Part shown: positions 1 to 8,427 of the stretch, in pieces
How the letters are laid out: each line of letters opens with the position of its first letter
Numbering within the stretch: position 1 is the stretch's first letter
From: Frigidibacter oleivorans
GTDB lineage: Bacteria; Pseudomonadota; Alphaproteobacteria; Rhodobacterales; Rhodobacteraceae
DNA length: 64,000 nt
Assembly: GCF_003993775.1 (NCBI RefSeq)
Contig: NZ_RJRZ01000015.1
Location: 29,073 to 93,072 of the forward strand
Direction of reading: 5' to 3'
Program-made: the position numbers and the translations under genes
The notes under the pieces: model-generated
Databases searched by the model: none
What the model was told of the DNA's origin: nothing
Seen by the model: only the letters and a program-made list of their open reading frames with translations

Positions 1-128
1 TCGACCAGCAAGAGGTCGGCCAGGTCGCCGCGAACATCCGCGAATGGCGCGGCCCCGAGCCCTACAAGGGCAAGGGCATCCGCTACAAGGGCGAGTTCAT
101 CTTCCGCAAGGAAGGCAAGAAGAAGTAA
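1..128 (+). CDS. rplF: 50S ribosomal protein L6 (C-terminal end, partial)
   Basis: The window opens inside this gene: the reading frame from base 3 runs without a stop to TAA at 126-128. The tail contains the C-terminal pattern typical of L6 ([13 protein letters not shown], then [10 protein letters not shown]). L6 binds 23S rRNA near the factor-binding centre of the large subunit. It lies just upstream of rplR with a 10-base gap, which fits the order of the spc operon. The 5' part is outside the window. Confidence 0.93.
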   Translation, partial: DQQEVGQVAANIREWRGPEPYKGKGIRYKGEFIFRKEGKKK

Positions 129-138
129 GGGGCGCATG

Positions 139-498
139 ATGGCGAACAACAAGAGAGAGCTGTTCCTCAAGCGCCGCCTGCGCGTCCGGAACAAACTGCG
201 GAAAATGGCCAACGGCCGGGCCCGCCTGTCGGTGCACCGTTCCTCGAAGAACATCAGCGTACAGCTGATCGACGACGTGAACGGCGTGACGCTGGCGGCT
301 GCCTCGACGCTCGAGAAGGATCTCGGCGTCGTCGGCAAGAACAATGTCGAGGCGGCCGCGAAGGTCGGTGCGGCCATCGCCGAACGGGCGAAGAAGGCCG
401 GCATCGAAGAGTGCTACTTCGATCGTGGCGGGTTCCTCTTTCACGGGAAGATCAAGGCGCTTGCCGACGCTGCCCGTGACGGCGGCCTGAAGTTCTGA
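139..498 (+). CDS. rplR: 50S ribosomal protein L18
   Basis: L18 is a 5S rRNA-binding protein of the central protuberance. The 119-residue product has the family pattern: a basic N-terminus ([17 protein letters not shown]), the [14 protein letters not shown] strand region and the C-terminal [26 protein letters not shown] segment. Two ATGs occur in tandem (136 and 139). The second is preferred because the AAGGGG ribosome-binding site at 127-132 is then well spaced and the family begins MAN-. It sits between rplF and rpsE in the spc operon. Confidence 0.96.
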   Translation: MANNKRELFLKRRLRVRNKLRKMANGRARLSVHRSSKNISVQLIDDVNGVTLAAASTLEKDLGVVGKNNVEAAAKVGAAIAERAKKAGIEECYFDRGGFLFHGKIKALADAARDGGLKF

Positions 499-508
499 GG
501 AGACGGAA

Positions 509-1075
509 ATGGCAGAACGTGAAAACCGCCGCGACCGCCGCGAAGACCGTCGCGAGCGCGAGGAAACCCCGGAATTCGCCGAACGTCTCGTGGCGATCAA
601 CCGCGTGTCGAAAACCGTGAAGGGCGGCAAACGCTTCGGCTTTGCCGCGCTCGTGGTGGTCGGCGACCAGCGCGGTCGCGTCGGCTTCGGCAAGGGCAAG
701 GCGAAAGAAGTGCCCGAGGCGATCCGCAAGGCGACGGAGCAGGCGAAACGCTCGCTGATCCGCGTGCCGCTGCGCGACGGCCGCACCCTGCACCACGACC
801 AGGAAGGCCGCCACGGCGCCGGCAAGGTCGTGATGCGGACCGCGGTCGCGGGGACCGGCATCATCGCCGGTGGTCCGATGCGCGCCGTGTTCGAGATGCT
901 GGGCATCCAGGACGTGGTGGCGAAGTCGCTGGGGTCGCAGAACCCCTACAACATGATCCGTGCCACGCTGGACGGTCTGAAGCAGGAATCCTCGCCCCGT
1001 CAGGTCGCGCAGCGCCGCGGCAAGAAGGTGGCGGACATCCTGAAGAAGCCCGAAGCCGAAGCGATCGAAGCGTAA
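509..1075 (+). CDS. rpsE: 30S ribosomal protein S5
   Basis: S5 is a small-subunit protein needed for translational accuracy and mRNA unwinding at the entry tunnel. The 188-residue product has a charged Arg/Glu N-terminal extension (about residues 1-20), then the double-stranded-RNA-binding S5 domain ([37 protein letters not shown]) and the C-terminal domain ([20 protein letters not shown]). An AGGAGA ribosome-binding site precedes the ATG. It is 10 bases downstream of rplR and 12 upstream of rpmD, clearly co-transcribed. Confidence 0.97.
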   Translation: MAERENRRDRREDRREREETPEFAERLVAINRVSKTVKGGKRFGFAALVVVGDQRGRVGFGKGKAKEVPEAIRKATEQAKRSLIRVPLRDGRTLHHDQEGRHGAGKVVMRTAVAGTGIIAGGPMRAVFEMLGIQDVVAKSLGSQNPYNMIRATLDGLKQESSPRQVAQRRGKKVADILKKPEAEAIEA

Positions 1076-1087
1076 GGAGCGGGACAA

Positions 1088-1276
1088 ATGGCAAAGACCA
1101 TCGTCGTCAAGCAGATCGGTTCGCCGATCCGCCGCCCGGCCAAGCAGCAGGCCACGCTGAAGGGCCTCGGGCTGAACAAGATGCACAAGACCCGCGAGCT
1201 GGAGGATACGCCCTCGGTCCGCGGCATGGTGAACGCGATCCCGCATCTGGTGCAGATCGTCGAAGAGCGCGGCTGA
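1088..1276 (+). CDS. rpmD: 50S ribosomal protein L30
   Basis: A 62-residue bacterial-type L30 with the signature [22 protein letters not shown] and [21 protein letters not shown]; the length is normal. A GGAGC ribosome-binding site lies just upstream. L30 is a peripheral large-subunit protein. The gene ends a tightly packed run: the next 200 bases hold a hairpin and a promoter-like sequence before rplO. Confidence 0.96.
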   Translation: MAKTIVVKQIGSPIRRPAKQQATLKGLGLNKMHKTRELEDTPSVRGMVNAIPHLVQIVEERG

Positions 1277-1301
1277 CACCGCGCCGCGATGCAAGACGGA
1301 A

Positions 1302-1321
1302 CGCCGCCCTTCGGGGCGGCG
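1302..1321 (+). terminator. UUCG-capped hairpin after rpmD
   Basis: A perfect 8-bp stem (CGCCGCCC at 1302-1309 with GGGCGGCG at 1314-1321) is closed by a TTCG tetraloop, an unusually stable RNA cap. It starts 25 bases after the rpmD stop and is followed by a weak T-containing tail (CTCGGCTTT). It could act as a partial terminator or an mRNA-stabilising structure inside the operon. Confidence 0.6.
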
Positions 1322-1355
1322 CTCGGCTTTCGGGGCAGGGACGGGATCAGCGGGC

Positions 1356-1384
1356 TTGATCCGCACCCGGATTTGCCCCTATAC
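1356..1384 (+). promoter_or_regulatory. Putative internal sigma70-type promoter before rplO
   Basis: A TTGATC box at 1356-1361 and CTATAC at 1379-1384 are separated by exactly 17 bases, close to a housekeeping consensus. It lies after the rpmD hairpin and about 95 bases before the rplO start, so it could refresh transcription of rplO-secY-adk. There is no experimental support in the sequence itself. Confidence 0.5.
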
Positions 1385-1478
1385 GCCGCCGGTGGGCCGC
1401 TGGCCCCCAGACTTATCATGAACAGGCCGCGTGCCCCCATCCGTCGCTGGCGGGGGTCTTCCGGCAAAGGAGAGCGAC

Positions 1479-1952
1479 ATGAAACTGCATGAACTGCGCG
1501 ACAACGACGGCGCGGCGAAGAAGAAGAAGCGCGTGGCGCGTGGCCCGGGTTCGGGCAAGGGCAAGACCGCCGGCCGCGGGATCAAGGGTCAGACCTCGCG
1601 TTCGGGCGTGGCGCTGAACGGCTATGAAGGCGGCCAGATGCCGCTGTACCGCCGCCTGCCGAAGCGCGGCTTCAACAAGCCGAACCGGCTGGAATACGCG
1701 GTGGTCAACCTCGGCCTGATCGAGAAGTTCGTGGCCGCCGGCAAGCTGGACGCCTCGGCCGAGATCACCGAGGATGCGCTGGTCGCGGCCGGCGTCACCG
1801 CCCGCAAGCGCGACGGCATCCGCGTGCTGGCCAAGGGCGAGGCCACGTCGAAGCTGACCCTCGTCGTCACCGGCGCGTCGAAGGCCGCGATCGAGGCGGT
1901 CGAAAAGGCCGGCGGCACCCTGACCGTCAAGGCCCCGGCAGCGGCTGAATAA
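1479..1952 (+). CDS. rplO: 50S ribosomal protein L15
   Basis: L15 is an early-assembling large-subunit protein. The 157-residue product starts [12 protein letters not shown] and contains the Gly-rich basic N-terminal tail that penetrates the rRNA ([17 protein letters not shown]), followed by [18 protein letters not shown], a strong family signature. The ATG at 1479 has an AAAGGAGAG ribosome-binding site; in-frame codons upstream of it do not belong to the family. secY follows about 100 bases later. Confidence 0.96.
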   Translation: MKLHELRDNDGAAKKKKRVARGPGSGKGKTAGRGIKGQTSRSGVALNGYEGGQMPLYRRLPKRGFNKPNRLEYAVVNLGLIEKFVAAGKLDASAEITEDALVAAGVTARKRDGIRVLAKGEATSKLTLVVTGASKAAIEAVEKAGGTLTVKAPAAAE

Positions 1953-2056
1953 GGTGTTGTGGGCGGTCTGCGTGCCGCTTACATAGGCCCTTGAGTTTTT
2001 CCAGGCGCCGCCGACCGGAAAACGGTTCGGCGGCGCTGTGCATGAGAGAGATCGAC

Positions 2057-3418
2057 ATGGCATCCGCCGCAGAGCAAATGGCCGCGAACCTCAGCTGGGG
2101 CGCGCTTGGCAAGGCGACCGATCTTCGGCAACGCATCTTCTTCACCATCGGCCTGCTGATCGTCTATCGGCTCGGCACCTTCATCCCGGTGCCGGGGATC
2201 GACGGCGCGGCGCTGCGGCAGTTCATGACCGACGCGGCGGCGGGCCTGGGCGGGATCCTGTCGATGTTCACCGGCGGCGCGCTCGGCCGGATGGGGATCT
2301 TCGCGCTCGGCATCATGCCCTATATCTCGGCCTCCATCATCGTGCAGCTTCTCAGCGCGATGGTGCCGTCGCTGGAACAGCTGAAGAAGGAAGGCGAACA
2401 GGGCCGCAAGAAGCTGAACCAGTACACCCGCTATGCGACCGTGGCGCTGGCGCTGTTCCAGGCCTATGGCCTCGCCCGCAGCCTCGAGGCGGGGGGGCTG
2501 GCCCATGATCCGGGCCTGTTCTTCCAGCTGTCGGTGGTGATCACGCTGGTCGGCGGCACCATGTTCCTGATGTGGCTGGGCGAGCAGATCACCGCGCGCG
2601 GCATCGGCAACGGCATCTCGCTGATCATCTTCGTGGGCATCGTGGCGGAAATCCCCGCGGCGCTGGCGCAGTTCCTGAGCCAGGGCCGCGCCGGGACCAT
2701 CTCGCCCGCGGTGATCATCGGCGTGCTGGTGATGATTGTGGTGGTGGTGGGCTTCGTCGTGTTCATGGAACGCGCGCTGCGCAAGATCCACATCCAGTAT
2801 CCGCGCCGTCAGGTCGGCATGAAGATCTATGACGGCGGGTCCAGCCACCTGCCGATCAAGGTCAACCCGGCAGGCGTGATCCCGGCGATCTTCGCCTCGT
2901 CGCTGCTGCTGCTGCCGACCACAATCGCCACCTTCTCGGGCCAGCAGACCGGGCCGGTGATGTCGACGATCCTGGCCTATTTCGGGCCGGGCCAGCCGCT
3001 GTATCTGTTGTTCTTCGTCGCGATGCTGGTGTTCTTCTCGTATTTCTACACGGCGAACGTGTCCTTCAAGACCGATGACGTGGCCGACAACCTGAAGAAC
3101 CAGGGCGGCTTCATCCCCGGCATCCGCCCGGGCAAGCGGACGGAGGAATACCTCGACTACGTGGTGAACCGGATCCTCGTGATCGGCTCGGCCTATCTGG
3201 CGCTGGTCTGCCTGTTGCCGGAAATCCTGCGCTCGCAACTGGCGATCCCGTTCTATTTCGGCGGGACGTCGGTGCTGATCGTCGTCAGCGTCACCATGGA
3301 CACGATCAACCAGGTTCAGTCGCATCTGCTGGCGCACCAGTACGAAGGGCTGATCGAGAAATCCCAGCTTCGCGGCAAGAAGCGCGGCACTGCGAAGAAG
3401 CCGCCCGCGCGGCGCTGA
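2057..3418 (+). CDS. secY: Preprotein translocase subunit SecY
   Basis: SecY is the channel-forming subunit of the SecYEG translocon in the inner membrane. The 453-residue product begins MASAAEQMAANLSWG and shows about ten hydrophobic segments. Typical motifs include FIPVPGIDG in the first periplasmic loop, MPYISASIIVQLL, WLGEQITARGIGNGISLIIF, FFSYFYTANVSFKTDDVADNLK (shown here in parts) and the C-terminal GTSVLIVVSVTMDTINQ. The start has a GAGAGAG ribosome-binding site. The position between rplO and adk is the standard spc-operon arrangement. Confidence 0.97.
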   Translation: MASAAEQMAANLSWGALGKATDLRQRIFFTIGLLIVYRLGTFIPVPGIDGAALRQFMTDAAAGLGGILSMFTGGALGRMGIFALGIMPYISASIIVQLLSAMVPSLEQLKKEGEQGRKKLNQYTRYATVALALFQAYGLARSLEAGGLAHDPGLFFQLSVVITLVGGTMFLMWLGEQITARGIGNGISLIIFVGIVAEIPAALAQFLSQGRAGTISPAVIIGVLVMIVVVVGFVVFMERALRKIHIQYPRRQVGMKIYDGGSSHLPIKVNPAGVIPAIFASSLLLLPTTIATFSGQQTGPVMSTILAYFGPGQPLYLLFFVAMLVFFSYFYTANVSFKTDDVADNLKNQGGFIPGIRPGKRTEEYLDYVVNRILVIGSAYLALVCLLPEILRSQLAIPFYFGGTSVLIVVSVTMDTINQVQSHLLAHQYEGLIEKSQLRGKKRGTAKKPPARR

Positions 3419-3442
3419 GACGACGACAAGAGGGACGGAGAC

Positions 3443-4027
3443 ATGACCAACATCATCCTGCTGGGACCCCCGGGCGCAGGCAAGGGAACCCAGGCGCGCC
3501 AGCTGACCGAAGACCGCGGCATGGTCCAGCTTTCGACCGGCGACATGCTGCGCGAGGCGCGGGCCTCGGGGACCGAGATGGGGCGGCGCGTGGCCGAGGT
3601 CATGGATCGCGGCGAGCTCGTCACCGACGAGATCGTCATCGGCCTGATCGAGGAAAAGCTGCGCCAGGGGTCCGCCGGCGGCTTCATCTTCGACGGCTTT
3701 CCCCGGACGCTGAAGCAGGCCGACGCGCTTGGCGAGTTGCTGGCGCGGATGGGTCAGCGGCTGGACGCGGTGATCGAGCTGGTCGTCGATGACGCGGCTC
3801 TGGTCGGCCGGATCGTCAAGCGCGCCGAGGAGACGCTGGCCGCGGGCCAGCCGGTGCGCAAGGACGACACGCCCGAGGTCTTTGCCGACCGCCTGCGGGA
3901 ATACTATCGCAAGACCGCGCCGCTGATCGGCTATTACTATGCCAAGGGCGACCTGCGGCAGGTCGACGGCATGGCCGATGTGGCGGACGTGTCCGGCGCC
4001 ATCGCGCAGCTGCTGGATCGGGCCTGA
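3443..4027 (+). CDS. adk: Adenylate kinase, short-lid form
   Basis: Catalyses ATP + AMP = 2 ADP in the cytosol. The 194-residue product has the P-loop [10 protein letters not shown] at residues 8-17, the STGDMLR AMP-binding segment, [10 protein letters not shown], and a C-terminal [14 protein letters not shown]. The LID region is reduced to a short loop ([20 protein letters not shown]) rather than the long zinc-binding or Gly-rich lid of E. coli Adk, which is the usual form in alphaproteobacteria. An AGGGACGGAG ribosome-binding site is present. It follows secY by 24 bases. Confidence 0.96.
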   Translation: MTNIILLGPPGAGKGTQARQLTEDRGMVQLSTGDMLREARASGTEMGRRVAEVMDRGELVTDEIVIGLIEEKLRQGSAGGFIFDGFPRTLKQADALGELLARMGQRLDAVIELVVDDAALVGRIVKRAEETLAAGQPVRKDDTPEVFADRLREYYRKTAPLIGYYYAKGDLRQVDGMADVADVSGAIAQLLDRA

Positions 4028-4075
4028 GCCCCGCGACACGGTCCCGCGCCGGTGATCCGGGGCGGCCCGCGTCGC

Positions 4076-4103
4076 TTGACGCCGCGGTGAGAAACCCTTA
4101 AGG
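4076..4103 (+). promoter_or_regulatory. Putative promoter ahead of rpsM
   Basis: TTGACG at 4076-4081 is followed after 15-16 bases by CTTAAGG (4097-4103), a weak -10 match. The 220-base gap between adk and rpsM gives room for a separate alpha-operon promoter. The -35 box is good but the -10 is only partial. Confidence 0.4.
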
Positions 4104-4207
4104 CACGGCGTCTCGCAAGAGAATCGTTTGGTGCGGCGGAACCATCCCCGAATCGGACAGATCGTGCGGCCCGGTGGTCCCGACCCCGGGCCTGCGTTGT
4201 GAAAAAA

Positions 4208-4227
4208 GGTTCCGGCGCTACGGAACC
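4208..4227 (+). promoter_or_regulatory. Leader hairpin upstream of rpsM
   Basis: GGTTCCG (4208-4214) pairs perfectly with CGGAACC (4221-4227) across a six-base loop, flanked by A-rich runs. It sits 20 bases before the GTG start of rpsM. In E. coli the alpha operon is translationally regulated by S4 binding to a leader structure; whether this hairpin plays such a role is inference, and no rpsD gene follows here. Confidence 0.4.
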
Positions 4228-4247
4228 GCAACAAAAAGGAAGAACGC

Positions 4248-4616
4248 GTGGCTCGTATTGCTGGCGTCAACATCCCCACCGGAAAGCGCGTTCCGATCGC
4301 GCTTCAGTATATTCACGGCATCGGCCCGATGTTCGCCAAGCAGATCGTCGAGGCCGTCGGCATCGACGAAGCCCGCCGCGTGAACGACCTGTCGGATGCC
4401 GAAGTCCTGCAGATCCGCGAATATATCGACGCGAACCTGACGGTCGAAGGCGACCTGCGCCGCGAAGTGTCGATGAACATCAAGCGTCTGATGGACCTTG
4501 GCTGCTATCGCGGCCTGCGTCACCGCAAGAACCTGCCGGTCCGCGGCCAGCGCACCCACACCAATGCCCGCACCCGCAAGGGCCCGGCGAAGCCGATCGC
4601 CGGCAAGAAGAAGTAA
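4248..4616 (+). CDS. rpsM: 30S ribosomal protein S13
   Basis: S13 sits in the small-subunit head and contacts the P-site tRNA and L5. The 122-residue product has the helix-two-turn-helix signature ([33 protein letters not shown]) and the basic C-terminal tail ending in [11 protein letters not shown]. Translation begins at GTG (4248), placed by the conserved ARIAGV start and an AAGGAAGA ribosome-binding site. rpsK follows after 15 bases. Confidence 0.96.
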   Translation: MARIAGVNIPTGKRVPIALQYIHGIGPMFAKQIVEAVGIDEARRVNDLSDAEVLQIREYIDANLTVEGDLRREVSMNIKRLMDLGCYRGLRHRKNLPVRGQRTHTNARTRKGPAKPIAGKKK

Positions 4617-4631
4617 GGGGAGGGTTTCGCA

Positions 4632-5021
4632 ATGGCTCGTGACAAGACCCGCATGAAGCGGAAGGAACGCAAGAACATCGCTGCCGGCGTGGCGCATGTG
4701 AACTCGTCGTTCAACAACACCAAGATCCTGATCTCGGACGTGCAGGGCAACGCGATCTCGTGGTCGTCGGCCGGCACCATGGGCTTCAAGGGTTCGCGCA
4801 AGTCGACCCCCTATGCCGCGCAGATGGCCGCCGAGGATGCGGGCCGCAAGGCGCAGGAACATGGCGTGAAAACGATCGAGGTCGAGGTTCAGGGTCCGGG
4901 TTCGGGCCGGGAATCGGCGCTGCGCGCGCTGGCCGCCGTGGGCTTCAACATCACCTCGATCCGCGACGTGACGCCGATCGCCCATAACGGATGCCGGCCG
5001 CCCAAGCGCCGCCGCGTCTGA
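4632..5021 (+). CDS. rpsK: 30S ribosomal protein S11
   Basis: S11 forms part of the small-subunit platform near the E-site. The 129-residue product has a basic N-terminus ([14 protein letters not shown]) and the conserved body [39 protein letters not shown], and the C-terminal [18 protein letters not shown] that ends nearly all S11 proteins. It has a GGGGAGGG ribosome-binding region. It lies between rpsM and rpoA, as in most bacteria. Confidence 0.97.
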   Translation: MARDKTRMKRKERKNIAAGVAHVNSSFNNTKILISDVQGNAISWSSAGTMGFKGSRKSTPYAAQMAAEDAGRKAQEHGVKTIEVEVQGPGSGRESALRALAAVGFNITSIRDVTPIAHNGCRPPKRRRV

Positions 5022-5139
5022 CGGTTTCTTTCCGGGCCGGGCCGTGCGGGTATCGCGCGGCCCGGTCCGCTTTTCGTTTTTATCCTCGGGTGTTCCGGGC
5101 CGCGGACATGGGTCCGGAACTGGTATGGAGGCAGAACGC

Positions 5140-6156
5140 ATGATCCACAAGAATTGGGCCGAACTGATCAAGCCCGCGCAGCTCGACGTGCGCGCCGGCA
5201 ACGATCCGGCGCGCCAGGCGACCGTGGTCGCCGAACCGCTGGAGCGTGGCTTCGGCCTGACGCTCGGCAATGCGCTGCGCCGCGTGCTGCTGTCCTCGCT
5301 GCAAGGCGCGGCCATCACCAGCGTCCAGATCGACAACGTGCTGCACGAGTTCTCTTCGGTCGCGGGCGTGCGCGAGGACGTGACGGACATCGTGCTGAAC
5401 CTCAAGGGCGTCAGCCTGAAGATGGAAGTCGAGGGGCCGAAGCGTCTGTCGATCTCGGCCAAGGGTCCGGGCGTCGTGACGGCGGGCGACATCTCGGAAT
5501 CGAACGGCATCGAGGTCCTGAACAAGGACCACGTGATCTGCCATCTCGATGACGGCGCCGACCTGTTCATGGAACTGACGGTCAACACCGGCAAGGGCTA
5601 TGTCGCGGCGGAAAAGAACCGCCCCGAGGATGCGCCGATCGGCCTGATCCCGATCGACGCGATCTATTCGCCGGTCAAGAAGGTCAGCTACGAGGTGCAG
5701 CCCACCCGCGAGGGCCAGGTGCTGGACTATGACAAGCTGACCATGAAGATCGAGACCGACGGCTCGCTGACCCCCGACGATGCCGTGGCCTATGCCGCGC
5801 GCATCCTGCAGGACCAGCTGTCGATCTTCGTCAACTTCGACGAACCGGAATCGGCCAGCCGGTCGGACGTGGATGACGGGCTGGAATTCAACCCGCTGCT
5901 GCTGAAGAAGGTGGACGAGCTGGAACTGTCGGTCCGCTCGGCCAACTGCCTGAAGAACGACAACATCGTCTATATCGGCGACCTGATCCAGAAGACCGAG
6001 GCCGAGATGCTGCGGACCCCGAACTTCGGCCGGAAGTCGCTGAACGAGATCAAGGAAGTGCTGTCCTCGATGGGCCTGCACCTCGGCATGGAAGTCGAGG
6101 ACTGGCCGCCGGAGAACATCGAGGACCTCGCCAAGCGCTTCGAGGACCAGTTCTGA
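5140..6156 (+). CDS. rpoA: DNA-directed RNA polymerase subunit alpha
   Basis: Alpha nucleates polymerase assembly and contacts UP elements and activators. The 338-residue product has the N-terminal dimerisation/assembly domain ([35 protein letters not shown]) and, after an acidic linker near residue 240, the C-terminal domain ([36 protein letters not shown]). The start at 5140 is chosen from the conserved MIHKNW N-terminus; a GGAGGCAGAACGC ribosome-binding region precedes it. An in-frame ATG lies five codons upstream. Confidence 0.97.
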   Translation: MIHKNWAELIKPAQLDVRAGNDPARQATVVAEPLERGFGLTLGNALRRVLLSSLQGAAITSVQIDNVLHEFSSVAGVREDVTDIVLNLKGVSLKMEVEGPKRLSISAKGPGVVTAGDISESNGIEVLNKDHVICHLDDGADLFMELTVNTGKGYVAAEKNRPEDAPIGLIPIDAIYSPVKKVSYEVQPTREGQVLDYDKLTMKIETDGSLTPDDAVAYAARILQDQLSIFVNFDEPESASRSDVDDGLEFNPLLLKKVDELELSVRSANCLKNDNIVYIGDLIQKTEAEMLRTPNFGRKSLNEIKEVLSSMGLHLGMEVEDWPPENIEDLAKRFEDQF

Positions 6157-6291
6157 TCGGACGGGGGCGGTCGCACAGACCGCCCCCGCCAATGCCCGGA
6201 TTGCCGGGGAAAGCCTGGGCAGATGCCCCAACGACGCGGACCGCAACGCACGGGACCGCAACACAAAGCAAAACGCGAAGAGGAGATCATC

Positions 6292-6708
6292 ATGCGTCAC
6301 GCTCGCGGCTATCGCCGCCTGAACCGTACCCACGAACACCGCAAGGCGCTGTTCGCCAACATGTGCGGCTCGCTCATCGAACATGAGCAGATCAAGACCA
6401 CCCTGCCCAAGGCCAAGGAACTGCGCCCGATCATCGAAAAGCTGATCACGCTGGCCAAGCGCGGCGACCTGCATGCCCGCCGCCAGGTCGCGGCCGTGCT
6501 GAAGCAGGACAAGGACGTGGCCAAGCTGTTCGAAGTGCTGGGCCCGCGCTACAAGGACCGCGCCGGCGGCTACAGCCGCGTGCTGAAGGCCGGGTTCCGC
6601 TATGGCGACATGGCGCCGATGGCGATCATCGAGCTTGTGGACCGCGACACCTCGGCCAAGGGTGCCGCCGACAAGGCGCGGCTGGAGGCTGAGGCCGCCG
6701 AAGCCTGA
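6292..6708 (+). CDS. rplQ: 50S ribosomal protein L17
   Basis: The 138-residue product starts [20 protein letters not shown], the conserved L17 opening, and contains [19 protein letters not shown] and the C-terminal [18 protein letters not shown]17 lies at the base of the large subunit near the tunnel exit. A GAGGAGAT ribosome-binding site supports the ATG at 6292. It is the last gene of the operon and is followed by a strong terminator. Confidence 0.96.
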   Translation: MRHARGYRRLNRTHEHRKALFANMCGSLIEHEQIKTTLPKAKELRPIIEKLITLAKRGDLHARRQVAAVLKQDKDVAKLFEVLGPRYKDRAGGYSRVLKAGFRYGDMAPMAIIELVDRDTSAKGAADKARLEAEAAEA

Positions 6709-6741
6709 TCGCCGTTCGACCGTTCGACCGGACCAGACACG

Positions 6742-6770
6742 AAGGCCCCGCATTGCGGGGCCTTTTCCTT
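6742..6770 (+). terminator. Rho-independent terminator of the ribosomal operon
   Basis: AAGGCCCCGC (6742-6751) pairs perfectly with GCGGGGCCTT (6755-6764) around a 3-base loop, followed by TTCCTTTT. It starts 33 bases after the rplQ stop and is the clearest intrinsic terminator in the window. Confidence 0.92.
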
Positions 6771-6826
6771 TTGCGGCGGCCCGCGGGCGCCGCTCTGCGC
6801 GATCTCGCGCCCCGGCTGCGGGCTGC

Positions 6827-7036
6827 CTAGTTCGCGCCCGGACGCGCCGCGCGCCGCTCGGTTTCCGGGCGACGCAACGTCAGTTTTTCGATCATTTCCG
6901 CCAGATGGACATCGGCAACCGGGGTCGCGCCCAAGAATTCCAGCAAATCGCCCCGTGTCGCATCGGGCAGTCGCATCAGCTTGGTAAAGAGGGAGGGGTC
7001 AATCACACGCACGTCCGAATCCGCCTTGAACAGCAA
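6827..7036 (-). CDS. Small hypothetical protein (69 aa), uncertain
   Basis: An open frame of 69 codons on the minus strand fills the gap between the rplQ terminator and the divergent luxR gene. It would start at TTG (7036) with a weak AGAAG ribosome-binding site, and an in-frame TAA at 7052-7054 prevents a longer form. The product is soluble and helical, with an Asp/Leu-rich middle (RLPDATRGDLLEFLGATPVADV) and a basic end (RRPETERRAARPG). I do not recognise a family. The non-canonical start and short length make it uncertain. Confidence 0.35.
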   Translation of the reverse strand: MLFKADSDVRVIDPSLFTKLMRLPDATRGDLLEFLGATPVADVHLAEMIEKLTLRRPETERRAARPGAN

Positions 7037-7057
7037 CTTCTGCCGCTCAATTTACGG

Positions 7058-7086
7058 TTGACGCTAAACCGATCAACTTGTCTAAA
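7058..7086 (+). promoter_or_regulatory. Putative luxR promoter with overlapping dyad
   Basis: TTGACG (7058-7063) and TCTAAA (7081-7086) are 17 bases apart, a reasonable sigma70-type promoter. The same stretch holds a dyad, TTGA-N11-TCAA (7058-7076), of lux-box size (19 bp), which could be an operator. If the -10 is right, transcription would begin at or next to the ATG (7092), giving a nearly leaderless mRNA; only an AAAAGA-like sequence precedes the start. Confidence 0.4.
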
Positions 7087-7091
7087 AAGAC

Positions 7092-7703
7092 ATGTCCATT
7101 CAGGCAAGAATCGACCGCGAACTCAAGCATTTGGGAACAATCGTCCCGAATGGATACTCGATAGGTTTGCACATCAGATTCACGTCGCCGATCATGTTCT
7201 TCCAGACCTATGACCAAGTCTGGCTCGATCACTATACGGAGCGCGGATATGTCCTTCGGGATCCCTGTGTCGCCTGGGGGTTCAGCACGACCGGAACGAT
7301 CCGGTGGAGCGATCCGAGCCTGCCGGACCCGTTCGGACTGTTTCAGGAGGCCGCGTCTTTCGGACTTGTCTACGGAATGACTTCGGCCCATGGCCCTGTG
7401 AAATCGCGCACAATCGCCAGTTTCGCGCGCGACGACCGGGAATTCACGGATGCCGAGATGGCAGAGATACATGCGGTGGTCGGGGGTCTGCATGACCTGA
7501 CCGAACCGCCCGAAGAACTGACGAAGGCCCAGATCGAGGCCCTCAGATGTATTGCGGGGGGCGACCGTCATGCCGCGGCCGCCGCCAAGCTCGGTATATC
7601 CGAGAGTGCCCTGAAGGCCCGGATCACCTCGGCCCGCAACAGGCTGATGGCCCGAACCACGGCCGAAGCCATTCAGCGCGCCAAGGACTACCGCCTGATC
7701 TGA
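7092..7703 (+). CDS. LuxR-family quorum-sensing regulator
   Basis: A 203-residue transcription factor with an N-terminal autoinducer-binding domain (about residues 1-135, with the conserved aromatic/Asp positions in TYDQVWLDHY, GYVLRDPC and TIRWSD) and a C-terminal GerE-type helix-turn-helix (about 141-203: LTKAQIEALRCIAGG, KLGISESALKARITSARNRL). It is on the short side for LuxR proteins but both domains are present. The adjacent luxI gene, 48 bases downstream, is the likely source of its ligand. Its 5' half is visibly more AT-rich than neighbouring genes. Confidence 0.9.
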   Translation: MSIQARIDRELKHLGTIVPNGYSIGLHIRFTSPIMFFQTYDQVWLDHYTERGYVLRDPCVAWGFSTTGTIRWSDPSLPDPFGLFQEAASFGLVYGMTSAHGPVKSRTIASFARDDREFTDAEMAEIHAVVGGLHDLTEPPEELTKAQIEALRCIAGGDRHAAAAAKLGISESALKARITSARNRLMARTTAEAIQRAKDYRLI

Positions 7704-7751
7704 GGATCTGCCCTCCGCAAGGTTTTTACTACCACCCTGCAGGAGGCAAAC

Positions 7752-8342
7752 ATGCAGACCACGACACTGTCCTTCGAAAACATCCACAACCACGGCGAGT
7801 TGTTCGCGAACATGCTTCGTGCCAGGCGCGAACTGTTCATCGTGCACAACAAGTGGGACCTGCCCGAAGCGCTCGGCATGGAGTACGACCAGTACGACAC
7901 GCCGGCCAGCCGCTGGGTCGTCGTTCATGACGAACTGGGCCAGGTGCTGGCAGGGAACCGGCTGACGCCGACCACCGCCCGTTGCGGGATCTACAGCTAC
8001 ATGATCCGCGACGCGCAGCGCGGGCTGCTGGACACGATCCCGTCGGACCTGCTCTACGACGAGGCGCCGGTCAGCGACACGATCTGGGAAAGCTCGCGCC
8101 TGTTCGTGTCGCACAGCGTGCCGGCCTCGCTGCGCCGCAAGGTCCATGCCCAGCTGATCCGCGACCTCGGCCATGCTTCGATGAAGCTGGGTGCGACGCG
8201 CTGCCTGACGCTGCTCAACGCCAACTGGCCCCGCTGGGCGGGACGGGTCGGCGTCGGCATGACGGCGATGGGTCCGGTGATGAACATCGAGGGCGTCGAC
8301 AACCAGGTCGTCTCGATGGACTTCAGCCAGCAGCTGCACTGA
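7752..8342 (+). CDS. LuxI-family acyl-homoserine-lactone synthase
   Basis: Makes an N-acyl-homoserine lactone from S-adenosylmethionine and an acyl donor. The 196-residue product keeps the charged and aromatic residues of the family active site: R26, F29, W35, D46, D49, R70 (AGNRLTPT), and E113/R116 in WESSRLFV. An AGGAGG ribosome-binding site at 7741-7746 supports the ATG. It lies directly behind the luxR gene. Acyl-chain length cannot be predicted from the sequence. Confidence 0.9.
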   Translation: MQTTTLSFENIHNHGELFANMLRARRELFIVHNKWDLPEALGMEYDQYDTPASRWVVVHDELGQVLAGNRLTPTTARCGIYSYMIRDAQRGLLDTIPSDLLYDEAPVSDTIWESSRLFVSHSVPASLRRKVHAQLIRDLGHASMKLGATRCLTLLNANWPRWAGRVGVGMTAMGPVMNIEGVDNQVVSMDFSQQLH

Positions 8343-8427
8343 GGCGCAGGCCGAGACCCGGACCGGGCGTCCCGGCGACGGCGGACTGGACCCGCCCCGC
8401 CCCGCGCCCGCCCCGGACAACCCACCC

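Noticed and set aside
1979..4279. A 766-codon open frame on the minus strand across secY and adk
   Set aside because: It lies exactly opposite two well-conserved genes, is built of Arg/His/Asp/Gln-rich low-complexity sequence typical of the antisense of GC-rich genes, and has no family motif.
7704..7751. lux box directly upstream of luxI
   Set aside because: The 48-base gap holds a ribosome-binding site and a T-run but no convincing 18-20-bp dyad.
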